A stretch of 64,000 bases of DNA from Phenylobacterium sp. LH3H17 (GTDB taxonomy: Bacteria; Pseudomonadota; Alphaproteobacteria; Caulobacterales; Caulobacteraceae): assembly GCF_024298925.1 (NCBI RefSeq), contig NZ_CP101283.1:620001-684000 (forward strand), read 5' to 3'. The position numbers and the translations under genes were made by a program. Position 1 is the stretch's first letter, and every line of letters starts with the position of its first letter. Under the pieces are notes generated by a model that ran no database searches, was not told the origin of the DNA, and worked only from the letters and a program-made list of their open reading frames with translations. Below, piece by piece: positions 1 to 7,452 of the stretch.

Positions 1-748
1 CGAGCGCCCGGGCCGCGGCCTTGCCGTCGATCACCACCACGCCGTCGGCGGCGGCGAAGTCGCGAACCCGGCGCAGCAGGCGGCCGGCCACGCGCGGCGT
101 GCCCCGGGCGCGGGCGGCGATCTCGGCGGCGCCGTCGGCCGCCAGGCTCAAGCCCATCTTCAGCGCCGCCTGGGCCAGCACCTTCTGCAGCTCGCCATGG
201 GTGTAGAACTCCAGGCGCAGGGGGATGCCGAACCGGTCGCGCAGGGGCGTGGCCAGCAGGCCCGCCCGCGTGGTGGCCGCCACCAGGGTGAAGGGCGCGA
301 GATCGATGCGGATCGAGCGGGCCGAGGGTCCCTCGCCGATCATCAGGTCCAGCACATGGTCCTCCATGGCCGGATAGAGGATCTCCTCCACATTGGCGGC
401 CAGGCGGTGGATCTCGTCGATGAACAGCACGTCGCGCGGTTCGAGATTGGTCAGGATCGCTGCCAGGTCCCCGGCCTTGGCCAGGACCGGGCCGGAGGTG
501 GCGCGGAAGTTCACCCCCAGCTCGCGGGCGACGATCTGGGCGAGCGTGGTCTTGCCCAGGCCCGGGGGGCCGAACAGCAGCACGTGGTCCAGCGCCTCGG
601 CCCGGCTCTTGGCCGCCTCGATGAACACCTTGAGATTGCTCTTGGCCTGCTCCTGGCCGACGAACTCGGCCAGGGTCTGCGGGCGCAGGGCCTTGTCGTG
701 GGTCGGGGCGTCCTGCGCCTGGGGCTCGCTGGAGACGATCCGGGTCAT
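1..748 (-). CDS. ruvB: Holliday junction branch migration ATPase RuvB (C-terminus beyond window)
   Basis: RuvB is the hexameric AAA+ motor that, with RuvA, drives branch migration of Holliday junctions during recombinational repair. The visible 249 codons start at an ATG (746-748) and carry the family core: Walker [10 protein letters not shown] at about residues 60-68, Walker B FIDEIHRL near residue 108, and the sensor/arginine-finger region [15 protein letters not shown]. Full-length RuvB is about 340 residues, so roughly the last quarter (winged-helix DNA-binding domain) lies left of base 1. It is the last gene of a ruvC-ruvA-ruvB order read leftwards, but 265 bp containing an inverted repeat separate it from ruvA. 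Identification is firm. Confidence 0.97.
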   Translation of the reverse strand, partial: MTRIVSSEPQAQDAPTHDKALRPQTLAEFVGQEQAKSNLKVFIEAAKSRAEALDHVLLFGPPGLGKTTLAQIVARELGVNFRATSGPVLAKAGDLAAILTNLEPRDVLFIDEIHRLAANVEEILYPAMEDHVLDLMIGEGPSARSIRIDLAPFTLVAATTRAGLLATPLRDRFGIPLRLEFYTHGELQKVLAQAALKMGLSLAADGAAEIAARARGTPRVAGRLLRRVRDFAAADGVVVIDGKAAARAL

Positions 749-807
749 GGCGCCTCTCCCCATTCATGGCGGGGCGGTCGCATATGACCTGGCCGGGCAT
801 GGCGGCC

Positions 808-947
808 AGATGCTCCCCCTCTGGGGGAGCTCCCGGCCGAATGGCCGGGTGAGGGGGACCTTGATGGTCTGCGGTTCGACGGGTCTGAGAGGGAGTCAAA
901 GTCCCCCTCAGGCCCTTCGGGCCAGCTCCCCCAGTGGGGGAGCATCT
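808..947. repeat. Palindromic GC-rich intergenic repeat, copy 1 (between ruvA and ruvB)
   Basis: Both outer ends carry the same sequence in inverted orientation (AGATGCTCCCCCT at 808, AGGGGGAGCATCT form at the right end, ending 947), with inner motifs GAGGGGGAC and GTCCCCCTCA. Related elements lie at 26974-27113, 46501-46620 and 49111-49253. The element can fold into long stems in either strand. It fills most of the 265-bp gap between ruvA and ruvB; I see no ORF or obvious promoter in the rest of that gap. Confidence 0.85.
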
Positions 948-1013
948 TGGAAAGCCTCGCGCGGCCCTCTCCCTCCAAGGAGCGGGGGGAGCGGAAGTGG
1001 GCTGCGATGCGGC

Positions 1014-1631
1014 TCACCGGCCCAGCTCCTGCAGGCCGGCCTTGATCAGGGCCTGGATGGTGGCGTCTTCGCCCAGCCGCAGGTGGGCCTGTTCGACCAC
1101 GCGCCGCGCATTGACCTCGGCGACGCCGAGACCCAGCAGGGCGGCCACCGCCTCGCCGGCGGCGGACGGGGGCGGCGGTGTCGCCGACGTGAGCGCCGAG
1201 GCGTGGAAGGCCGCCACCGGGCCGTCGGTCAGGGGCTTGTCCTTCAGCTCGGTGACGATGCGCTGGGCGAGCTTGGGGCCCACCCCGTTGGCGCGGCCGA
1301 CGGCGGCCTTGTCGTCGCGGGCGCAGGCCTGGGCGAGCTCGGCGGGCGGCAGAACGTCCAAAACCGAGAGCGCCGCCTTGGGCCCCACCCCCTGGATGGC
1401 CTGCAGCATGACGAAGGCCCGGCGCTCGTCGCGGCCCAGGAAGCCGTACAGCTTCATGCCGTTGGCCTCCGACCACTGGGTCTCCACGTGCAGCACCGCC
1501 TCCTCGCCCATGGCGGGCAGGTGGGAAAGCGTGCGCGACCCGCAGCGGACCACATAGCCGACCCCGGCCACGTCGATCAGGGCGTCTTCCTCGCCCACCT
1601 CGGCGACCAGGCCGCGCAGCCGGCCGATCAT
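1014..1631 (-). CDS. ruvA: Holliday junction DNA helicase subunit RuvA
   Basis: RuvA forms the tetramer that binds the four-way junction and loads RuvB. The 205-residue protein starts MIGRLRG, the usual RuvA N-terminus (OB-fold domain I), and has the two helix-hairpin-helix motifs of domain II (QGVGPKAA at about 80-87 and [10 protein letters not shown] at about 115-124). A proline/alanine linker leads to the small C-terminal domain III that contacts RuvB. Length matches the family. Its ATG overlaps the ruvC stop in an ATGA, so the two are translationally coupled. Confidence 0.97.
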   Translation of the reverse strand: MIGRLRGLVAEVGEEDALIDVAGVGYVVRCGSRTLSHLPAMGEEAVLHVETQWSEANGMKLYGFLGRDERRAFVMLQAIQGVGPKAALSVLDVLPPAELAQACARDDKAAVGRANGVGPKLAQRIVTELKDKPLTDGPVAAFHASALTSATPPPPSAAGEAVAALLGLGVAEVNARRVVEQAHLRLGEDATIQALIKAGLQELGR

Positions 1632-2152
1632 GCCGCGGCCCCGATGTTGCGGACCCGGCGGTGGTGGGCGTGGGCGATGGCGACGGCCAGGGCGTCGGCG
1701 GCGTCGGCGGTGGTCTTGCCCGCCGTGGGCAGCAGGCGCGCGATCATGAAGCCCACCTGGTCCTTGTCGGCCGCCCCGGTCCCGACCACCGACTTCTTGA
1801 CCACGGTGGCGGCGTATTCGGCCACCGGTATGCCGGCGCGGGCCGGCACGATCATGGCCATGGCCCGGGCGTGGCCCAGCTTCAGCGCCGAGGCCGCGTT
1901 GTTGTTCATGAAGGTCTCCTCCACCGCGGCCTCGTGCGGCGCGTGCAGGGCGACGACCTCGGAGATGGCGTCGAACAGGCAGAGCAGCCGCTCGGCGAAG
2001 GGCAGGCTGTCCTTGGGCGCGATCACCCCGTGGGCCAGGTGGGTCAGCCTGGACCCCTCCACCGCGATCACCCCCCAGCCCGTGCGGCGCAGGCCGGGAT
2101 CGAGGCCGAGGATGCGGAGGGGCGTGGGCATGGGAATCGGCGCGTTCGTCAT
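1628..2152 (-). CDS. ruvC: Crossover junction endodeoxyribonuclease RuvC
   Basis: RuvC is the Holliday junction resolvase. The acidic catalytic tetrad is visible: D18 in GLDPG, E78 in AVEETF, and D150/D153 in TADAADALA, with the [16 protein letters not shown] segment typical of the family. I chose the ATG at 2150-2152 because it gives a normal length of 174 residues and is preceded by a CCGGAA purine stretch; an internal ATG seven codons later is possible. Longer upstream extension in frame has no family similarity. First gene of the ruvCAB cluster; stop overlaps the ruvA start by 4 bp. Confidence 0.95.
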   Translation of the reverse strand: MTNAPIPMPTPLRILGLDPGLRRTGWGVIAVEGSRLTHLAHGVIAPKDSLPFAERLLCLFDAISEVVALHAPHEAAVEETFMNNNAASALKLGHARAMAMIVPARAGIPVAEYAATVVKKSVVGTGAADKDQVGFMIARLLPTAGKTTADAADALAVAIAHAHHRRVRNIGAAA

Positions 2153-2388
2153 CTGTTCCGGGTAGGAGTACAGGACGTTGGCGGGGTTAAGCAAACGTTG
2201 AGGGGGAAGCGCCTGAGATCGAGCCTGAACCCCGTGCGATCGAAAATAGAAGGAGGGCAGCCGGGACAAGTGGGCGACGGGCTACCGGGCATCTCGGCCC
2301 TCAAGCTACTGGGGACGGAGATAGCTGGGAGGTCGCAAGCTCGATCCCATAGTCAAGCATGCTACCCGGATCGGGGGCGGTGGCCGCC

Positions 2389-3552
2389 TCAGTTGGATTT
2401 GTTGTGATGGGGCAAGTAACTCCCCCGGATAATTTCCGGGGTGGTGCCATCTGGTCCGGTTGGTCCGGATGGGCGCCAGAATACCTGCTGTGCAAAGGTC
2501 GTGCGGTGAGAGCGGCGGAAGATGTCGCGGTAGGAAACGACTCCCCAAACATAGAGGGCCTGGCCGAAGCCTAGCTTCGTCCTCAAGACCTCGCCGGGCT
2601 CAATCCGGCCGTCGACTATCCCTCTCATCTCAAACGTCTGCTGGGGAGGAAGCAAGAGGCTGCGCGCAGTGCGGCGCGGGCGCTCAGGCAAAGGGAAGCG
2701 GAAATCGTCCGGCAACGGGACGGGAAGCACCGCAGCCGCTACACGCCAAGTCACCTTGTGCGCTGGCGTTCCGCCGCTGTTGTACAAGACTGGATTAGCC
2801 TCGAAAACATAGTTGTCGTCTTGGTATAGAGCGCCGCCAATCTGCACAGAAACATAAGCACGAAGTTGACCTTCCCCGAGTATTTTCTGTCGGGCCGCTA
2901 TAGATCTATTTATGTCTACGGTCTCGTTTATCTTCTCAATATTCGTCGCCATGGCGTCAGCGACACGTCCCATAGCGGCAGCATTGTCAGCCGTATAGTG
3001 CATGGTCTGGTCCATAAGACCGAGTTGATCCGTGTATCGCTTCGCCTGCCTTGCTGCTTCCGCCCTAGCCTCTCCAGCGGCTTCTCTGGTTTCCGCCAAG
3101 GCCTCATTGTCGGCGTCTGCGCTCCGCTTGCTGTGATAGACGGCGAGGCCGGCGAAAACGGCCGCAACACTCGCCGCGATGAAGGCCAGCACGGTGGCGA
3201 TGGTCTGAGCGAACGCAATACGGGCCTGCTGATGGGCAACCCGCAGGTTCCCTTCGGATAGGTCGTTCGCTCGAACCGCTTGGAAGAGTACGGCTTGTTG
3301 AACGCGATGATCTTCGCGGATCTGGGCGCAACGGTCTCTTTCGGATGGGGCCTTTTCGGGCGGAAGCGCATTCAGCCGCTTTGGGTCGCAGGCAGCGCCG
3401 CCGAGCTTGTAGCCGCGTTCTGGTCCTTGAGAGGCTTCATAGCGGGCTATACGTGGCTGCTGTGGTAACGAGTACCACCAGGTAAGCCAGACGCCAAAAA
3501 GGGCTGCAAGTCCTCCAGCCGTAATGACGTAACCCCAACGGCGACCAGACAT
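2389..3552 (-). CDS. Hypothetical inner-membrane protein with coiled coil
   Basis: Function not recognised. The 387-residue product has a membrane segment near the N-terminus (about residues 8-28), a polar region of about 80 residues, a second membrane segment around 113-138 (TIATVLAFIAASVAAVFAGLA), then a long Ala/Glu/Arg-rich helical region of about 90 residues likely to form a coiled coil. After it comes a globular C-terminal domain opened by a GQLRAYVSV motif. The topology suggests an inner-membrane anchor with a large soluble C-terminal domain. The gene has visibly more A/T and less biased codon use than neighbouring housekeeping genes, which suggests recent acquisition. It stands alone, flanked by gene-poor DNA. 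Confidence 0.7.
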   Translation of the reverse strand: MSGRRWGYVITAGGLAALFGVWLTWWYSLPQQPRIARYEASQGPERGYKLGGAACDPKRLNALPPEKAPSERDRCAQIREDHRVQQAVLFQAVRANDLSEGNLRVAHQQARIAFAQTIATVLAFIAASVAAVFAGLAVYHSKRSADADNEALAETREAAGEARAEAARQAKRYTDQLGLMDQTMHYTADNAAAMGRVADAMATNIEKINETVDINRSIAARQKILGEGQLRAYVSVQIGGALYQDDNYVFEANPVLYNSGGTPAHKVTWRVAAAVLPVPLPDDFRFPLPERPRRTARSLLLPPQQTFEMRGIVDGRIEPGEVLRTKLGFGQALYVWGVVSYRDIFRRSHRTTFAQQVFWRPSGPTGPDGTTPEIIRGSYLPHHNKSN

Positions 3553-3969
3553 TGGATCAAGAAAGCCCCGGTGAATCAGCCCCGGCTGATGTTGTTCTCA
3601 ATGTTCTGGTCTGTCTCAGGGATTCCATGGCAGCTAGCTTGCCAGCCACCTCCCGATAGTTAACTCCGCGCAGCAAGCGGCCCAGCACCAGCACGTCCGG
3701 GCTCGCTTCCTAGGGATGGAAGTGGTTTGGCCCGAAGGCAACCAGCGCGCCTCACGCGACGCCGAGGCTGTCGGCGGCGCGCGTACGGCGCGGCGATCCC
3801 GGCCATGGTCCGCACCTCGACCGCGACGACGATGCGATCGGCCGCGAGTCGGTTCGAGGGATGGCGAATGCTACCTGGCGCCACATTCATTTGATATACA
3901 ACCAGTGGACTCGACTTTGCGAACGAATCCGGTACGTTCTCTACAGTTGAGCTCAAAAGGATGTTCTTC
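3553..3969. other. Gene-poor stretch, possible decayed coding remnant
   Basis: No convincing gene is visible in these 417 bases. A short open stretch on the minus strand (about 3550-3710) reads like helix-rich protein (LGRLLRGVNYREVAGKL) but is bounded upstream by an in-frame TAG with no good start, so it may be a remnant of a degraded gene. A strong palindrome lies at 3575-3590. A/T-rich sequence at about 3888-3950 probably carries the promoter of the small gene at 3970. Confidence 0.4.
3575..3590. promoter_or_regulatory. 16-bp palindrome upstream of 2389-3552 gene
   Basis: ATCAGCC-CC-GGCTGAT: seven-base perfect arms around a two-base centre, 23 bp upstream of the start of the minus-strand membrane protein gene. 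It could be an operator for that gene or a small hairpin; there is no T-run to suggest a terminator. Confidence 0.4.
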
Positions 3970-4131
3970 ATGGCATACAGAAAGCGTACTTCTAGCGACA
4001 CGTGGCACTGGTGCCGTAATTGCACGAACTGGCCGACTTCCGACTTCGTGGAGCGAGAGACCAAGCCGACTTCTGGCGATCTCTGCAATGAGTGCAAAGC
4101 CAAACAAGCCGCCGGAACTTGTAAGTCTTAG
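3970..4131 (+). CDS. 53-residue four-cysteine (zinc-ribbon-like) protein
   Basis: A compact ORF of 53 codons beginning MAYRKRTSSDTWHWC. It has two CxxC pairs, WCRNC at residues 15-18 and LCNEC at 39-42, spaced like a small zinc ribbon, plus a final Cys. The start ATG (3970-3972) has an AAGG Shine-Dalgarno nine bases upstream and an A/T-rich region ahead of it. The sequence TWHWCxNCxNWPT followed by KPTSGxLCNEC is, from memory, that of a small conserved uncharacterised protein found in diverse bacteria. Function unknown; nucleic-acid or protein binding is a guess. It lies in the accessory stretch downstream of ruvC. Confidence 0.75.
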   Translation: MAYRKRTSSDTWHWCRNCTNWPTSDFVERETKPTSGDLCNECKAKQAAGTCKS

Positions 4132-4170
4132 TCGCCGAAAAAGTGGCTTCGCCGACCTCGCTGGCGAATT

Positions 4171-4230
4171 CTGAGAGACCTCTCATCCGACCGCTCGCCG
4201 AGCGGCCATCTTCTCCCAAGGCGAGAAGGG
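4171..4230. repeat. Half copy of the CTTCTCCC/GGGAGAAGG repeat family
   Basis: CTGAGAGACCTCTCATCCGA followed by a CGCTCGCCGAGCG stem and CTTCTCCCAAGGCGAGAAGGG. The same order of motifs makes up the right half of the larger element at 5411-5588, so this is a single-sided or decayed copy. It lies between the four-cysteine gene and the end of the secreted-protein gene. Confidence 0.75.
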
Positions 4231-4236
4231 CGACAG

Positions 4237-4665
4237 CTAGGGCAGGCCGGTGACGCAGGAGGCGAGCTTGCCTCGAACGGCGCCATCGGCAGCCTGCCAG
4301 ACCAGATAGGTCTCGCCGCGCTTGGGCAAGTAGCCGGAGATGAATGGTCCGGTGTCGGTCTCAACGTAGCTGAACGGAATGCGGACCGTTCCCTTGCGCG
4401 GCGCGCCTTTCAAGGTCCGCTTGAGCCGCACCACGGCGAAGCCCTTGTCCTTTCCGCCGAACATGTGCCGGAGGGACTCCAGGACGCGCACGTTCACGAC
4501 GGGACCGGAGGCCGCCCACGAGATGGGGTCCTCGATCGCGGTGACCTCTAGGCCGTCGCGGACCGGGCAGGTGAGATCGGACGACGGTCGCGCGCGGGCG
4601 CCGGCCTGGGCGGGGACACATAAGGCCACGAGGCAAATGATGAGCAGCGCCTTCAAGTCGTCCAT
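4237..4665 (-). CDS. Small secreted hypothetical protein
   Basis: 142 residues with a clear signal peptide (hydrophobic ALLIICLVALCV, likely cleavage after AQA at about residue 21). The mature part has two cysteines, one near the N-terminus (LTCPV) and one near the C-terminus (ASCVTG), that may form a disulfide. A central GKDKGFAVVRLKRTLKG segment and a GETYLVWQA motif look beta-rich. Function not recognised; periplasmic location is inferred. Start taken at the ATG 4663-4665; an in-frame GTG nine bases upstream (4674) is an alternative. It is the only gene in its transcription unit. Confidence 0.65.
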   Translation of the reverse strand: MDDLKALLIICLVALCVPAQAGARARPSSDLTCPVRDGLEVTAIEDPISWAASGPVVNVRVLESLRHMFGGKDKGFAVVRLKRTLKGAPRKGTVRIPFSYVETDTGPFISGYLPKRGETYLVWQAADGAVRGKLASCVTGLP

Positions 4666-4766
4666 CCCAAGCACGGTTCGTCGAGTTCTGCATGCTATGC
4701 GCGAAGCTACAATAGTTCCCGGTTTGTTCTTGCCAGTCTCCCCGACCTAGCCTAACCTCCACCGGC

Positions 4767-5486
4767 ATGGCGCTCGCCGATTGGACACCTCCCACCAAGG
4801 GCGTGACGCCCGCCTTCACCAGCGGTTTCACGGTCGAACTGCGGGCCGAGGTGCTGCGGGCTATGGCTCGGGGCGAGAGCCTGCACGCCATCTGCCGGCG
4901 GCCGGGGATGCCGACGCCGCCGACGGTCTATCGCTGGGCCGAGAAGGACCCCCAGTTCGGCGAGGCCTTCCACATCGTGCGGCGCGAGGCGCGGCGCAGG
5001 CGGGCGCAGGAGATGCTGGCGCGGCGGGCGGCCAGGCCGCCCAAGGTGAAGAAGCGCAACTGTCCGGGTTCGGTGAGCACCTATTCCGAGGCGCGGGCCG
5101 AAGCGATCTGCCTGGGGCTGATCAAGGGCCGCAGCCTGGCGGCCATCTGCCGCGATCGCGGCATGCCGACGATCGTGACGGTCTATAACTGGCTGCACCG
5201 CTATCCGGCGTTCGCGGCGGACTATGGGCTGAGCCGGCGGCTGCAGGCCGACATGCTGAGCGACCGGCTGATCGGGCTGATCGACGGAGCGAAGCCTTCG
5301 ACCCTGCGCGCGGCCCTGAAGCATGTGCGCCACCGGACCGCGGTGCTGTCGGCCAAGGCCTGGGACCCGGATGACCGGCCGGAGGCGGCTGCGGAAGTCG
5401 GCTCGTGGTCTCCTTCTCCCCTTGCGGGAGAAGGTGGCCCCGCGAGAGCGGGGTCGGATGAGGGGTCGATAGACCTATCGGTCTGA
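4767..5486 (+). CDS. Terminase-small-subunit-like HTH protein with repeat-derived tail
   Basis: 239 residues. The N-terminal half contains two tandem helix-turn-helix units of similar design: GESLHAICRRPGMPTPPTVYRW at about 34-54 and GRSLAAICRDRGMPTIVTVYNW at about 121-141. This AICRxxGMPTxxTVYxW pattern is typical of small terminase-like DNA-binding proteins of phage origin that are also found solo in alphaproteobacterial chromosomes. No large terminase or other phage gene is adjacent, so DNA packaging is unlikely here; a domesticated DNA-binding role is more plausible. The last ~25 residues (from SPSPLAGEG) are encoded by the inverted repeat at 5411-5588, so the original C-terminus has been replaced or extended. 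No clear Shine-Dalgarno before the ATG. Confidence 0.8.
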   Translation: MALADWTPPTKGVTPAFTSGFTVELRAEVLRAMARGESLHAICRRPGMPTPPTVYRWAEKDPQFGEAFHIVRREARRRRAQEMLARRAARPPKVKKRNCPGSVSTYSEARAEAICLGLIKGRSLAAICRDRGMPTIVTVYNWLHRYPAFAADYGLSRRLQADMLSDRLIGLIDGAKPSTLRAALKHVRHRTAVLSAKAWDPDDRPEAAAEVGSWSPSPLAGEGGPARAGSDEGSIDLSV

Positions 5487-5588
5487 TGTGTGAGTCGCGG
5501 CTAGGTCGAAGGCTAGCCGGAGGGTTCTGAGAGACCCCTCATCCGTCGGGCTCCTCGCCCGACACCTTCTCCCGCAAGGGGAGAAGGA
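5411..5588. repeat. Palindromic repeat (CTTCTCCC-type), full copy overlapping a gene end
   Basis: Outer ends TCCTTCTCCCCTTGCGGGAGAAGG (left) and its inverted counterpart ending at 5588; the halves also carry GGGGTCGGATGAGGGG and its inverted partner CCCCTCATCCG. Total about 178 bp. The left half is translated as the last part of the 4767-5486 gene. Another half copy is at 4171-4230. Such elements are frequent between genes in alphaproteobacteria. Confidence 0.85.
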
Positions 5589-5607
5589 ACGTGGCGCTCA
5601 ATCGACC

Positions 5608-6534
5608 CTAGGCTTGGTTGACCGTGTTGGCGCGGATGGCGGCCGAGCCGTCCTGGGCCAGGTCGACGCGGGTGTCGGAGAGGCGCAGGGGACCCTTGAG
5701 GGCGGCGTTGACGGCGTCGAGGCCCGCGGGGCCGGGGCCGCGCGAGAGCAGGTAGCGCAGGGAGATCCGCTCGTGGTCGGCGGCGTCGGGTTGGGTGCCG
5801 TGCAGGGTGCAGGGATGCCACATGGCGGTGAAGCCGGTGTCGCCGGTCAGCACCCGCTGGCGCACGGGGATCTCGTTTCCGCGGCGGTCGCCATAGGTCC
5901 AGACCTCCCCCTCGGCGCGGCGCAGGTCATGGGGAAAGACCGTGGCGCCGAGCGCGTGGCTGCCGTCCAGCAGGAACAGCGGCGCATCGGCGCGACCCAC
6001 GGGATGGAGGTAGCAGTAGAGGGTGACGAAATCGGCCTCCCGGTCCTTGAAGTCGATCAGGTCCTGGTGGAAATCGATGCCGTAGAAATAGGTGACGTCG
6101 CGATATTCCGGCCGCACGAAGGCGCCGAGATTGTTCACCGGGTTGCCGGCGATCATCGTCTTGACCCAGGCCGGCACGGCGCTGTCGGGCACGCCGCAGA
6201 CGATCTTGCGGTTCATGATCTGGTAGCCCTGGCCCAGCACGGCGGTCAGCGCGTCCACGATGCGGGGATCGGCCTCCAGGAAGCCGAGCCGGGCCTCGAA
6301 ACGGTCCAGCAGGTTGCGGCCGGGGCGAGGATTGACCCCGGTATATTGCGGGTCGGCGCGGAAGGCGGCCTCGTCCAGGAACAGGCCGGCGTCGAAGCCG
6401 CGGTCGGCGCGGATCTCGTCCAGCAGGCTCGCGGCGGCCCTGGGATCCACCGGCCTTGGGAAGACATGAGACCCGTGGAGCATCAGGTCCTGTTCGGCCG
6501 CCGTGGGCGCCAGAGCCGTGTTGGGCAGGGTCAT
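5608..6534 (-). CDS. Phytanoyl-CoA dioxygenase (PhyH)-like Fe(II)/2-oxoglutarate oxygenase
   Basis: 308 residues. The Fe(II) facial triad is visible as HxD in DFHQDLIDF (about residues 163-165) and a distal His in TLHGTQP (about 255), followed by the 2-oxoglutarate-binding Arg in ERISLRYLL. Length and motif spacing fit the PhyH family, which hydroxylates small molecules or lipids using O2 and 2-oxoglutarate. Good Shine-Dalgarno (GGAGGGGACC) precedes the ATG. It is divergent from a second PhyH-like gene (6610) with 75 bp between the starts, suggesting shared control and a related substrate. Substrate unknown. Confidence 0.85.
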   Translation of the reverse strand: MTLPNTALAPTAAEQDLMLHGSHVFPRPVDPRAAASLLDEIRADRGFDAGLFLDEAAFRADPQYTGVNPRPGRNLLDRFEARLGFLEADPRIVDALTAVLGQGYQIMNRKIVCGVPDSAVPAWVKTMIAGNPVNNLGAFVRPEYRDVTYFYGIDFHQDLIDFKDREADFVTLYCYLHPVGRADAPLFLLDGSHALGATVFPHDLRRAEGEVWTYGDRRGNEIPVRQRVLTGDTGFTAMWHPCTLHGTQPDAADHERISLRYLLSRGPGPAGLDAVNAALKGPLRLSDTRVDLAQDGSAAIRANTVNQA

Positions 6535-6575
6535 GGTCCCCTCCGTAGACTGTCGGCCCGAGCGCTACACAGATA

Positions 6576-6585
6576 TGGTTAACCA
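6576..6585. promoter_or_regulatory. Palindrome TGGTTAACCA in divergent promoter region
   Basis: A perfect 10-bp palindrome containing a TTAACC core, in the 75-bp region between the two divergent dioxygenase genes. It could be an operator acting on both, or a CtrA-type half-site (TTAACC); evidence is sequence symmetry and position only. Confidence 0.3.
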
Positions 6586-6609
6586 GTTCTGCCTAGTGTC
6601 GCCGGGCCC

Positions 6610-7452
6610 ATGACCGACACCCTTCCTCGCCCGTCATCCGACAGCGCCCGGCCCCCGGCGGGGGAGCTGCTGCGCATCGCGCCGAAGCTGCTGCCCGCCG
6701 CCCTGGTGGACGAGGCGGTCGCCACCCTGTGCGACATGCTGGACGCCATGGGCGCGGGGGGTGGAGAGCCGGGCGACATCGATGGCCGGGTGGATCGGCT
6801 GCGCGGGCAGGAGCGCCGGCGGCTGGGCGCGGTCTATGACGGCTTCCGCGAGACCCTGGTGTTCCAGAGGGTGGTCACCGCCCCGGAACTGACCGCGGCG
6901 GCCCAGGCCATGACGGGGGCCAGGCGCCTGCACAGCCCCTTCCAGCACGCGGTGTTCCGCATGGACCTGGCCGGCGAGCACTGGCGCGGCTTCGGTTGGC
7001 ACCAGGACTATCCGTACAACATGCTGTCGGGCGCCTATGTCACGGCCTGGACGCCGCTGACGCCCAGCGGCGCGGCCAATGGCGGGGTGGAGGCGGCGCC
7101 GGCCCTGTCGGACCAGATCCATCCGGTGGAAATCCGCTACAAGCGCGACGCGGCGGGAAACCGGCTGGGGACCCGCGACGCCTTCATCGCCCAGCGCCTG
7201 CAGGCCGGGTTCGACGCGCAGGCCCAGACCCTGGAGCTTGGGCCCGGCGACGTGGCCCTGTTCGACAACCGCCTGGTGCATCGCTCGGGCTTCAATCCCG
7301 GGCCCCGGCACCGCTTTTCCATCCAGGTCCGCTTCGGCGACCTGCTGGCGCCCGAGTGCGTCGCGCGCGGCTGGGCCAATCGCCGGGCCGACGGCTTCGA
7401 CACCTTCAAGGCGCTGCATCCCGACCTGGTCGAATACGAGGAAACCGAATGA
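6610..7452 (+). CDS. Second PhyH-like Fe(II)/2-oxoglutarate oxygenase
   Basis: 280 residues. The metal triad appears as HxD in GWHQDYPYN (about 136-138) and a distal His in RLVHRSGFNPG (about 224), with the 2-oxoglutarate Arg in RHRFSIQVRF. An insert rich in charged residues lies between the two halves, as in PhyH enzymes. The N-terminal region (about 20-60) is helical. The gene is followed immediately by a TylF-type methyltransferase whose ATG overlaps its TGA (ATGA at 7449-7452), so the two proteins are co-translated. It is only distantly similar to the divergent dioxygenase at 5608-6534. Probable small-molecule hydroxylase; substrate unknown. Confidence 0.85.
   Translation: MTDTLPRPSSDSARPPAGELLRIAPKLLPAALVDEAVATLCDMLDAMGAGGGEPGDIDGRVDRLRGQERRRLGAVYDGFRETLVFQRVVTAPELTAAAQAMTGARRLHSPFQHAVFRMDLAGEHWRGFGWHQDYPYNMLSGAYVTAWTPLTPSGAANGGVEAAPALSDQIHPVEIRYKRDAAGNRLGTRDAFIAQRLQAGFDAQAQTLELGPGDVALFDNRLVHRSGFNPGPRHRFSIQVRFGDLLAPECVARGWANRRADGFDTFKALHPDLVEYEETE

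Noticed and set aside
393-2165. Long plus-strand open frame across ruvB-ruvA-ruvC
   Set aside because: Antisense to firmly identified ruv genes; composition typical of shadow frames.
3660-4103. 147-codon minus-strand frame opposite the four-cysteine gene
   Set aside because: Arg/Ala-rich, no ribosome-binding site, overlaps a better-supported small gene; at most part of a remnant at 3550-3710.
4767-5486. Prophage based on the terminase-like protein
   Set aside because: No large terminase, portal, capsid or integrase gene nearby; the protein is a solo HTH gene.
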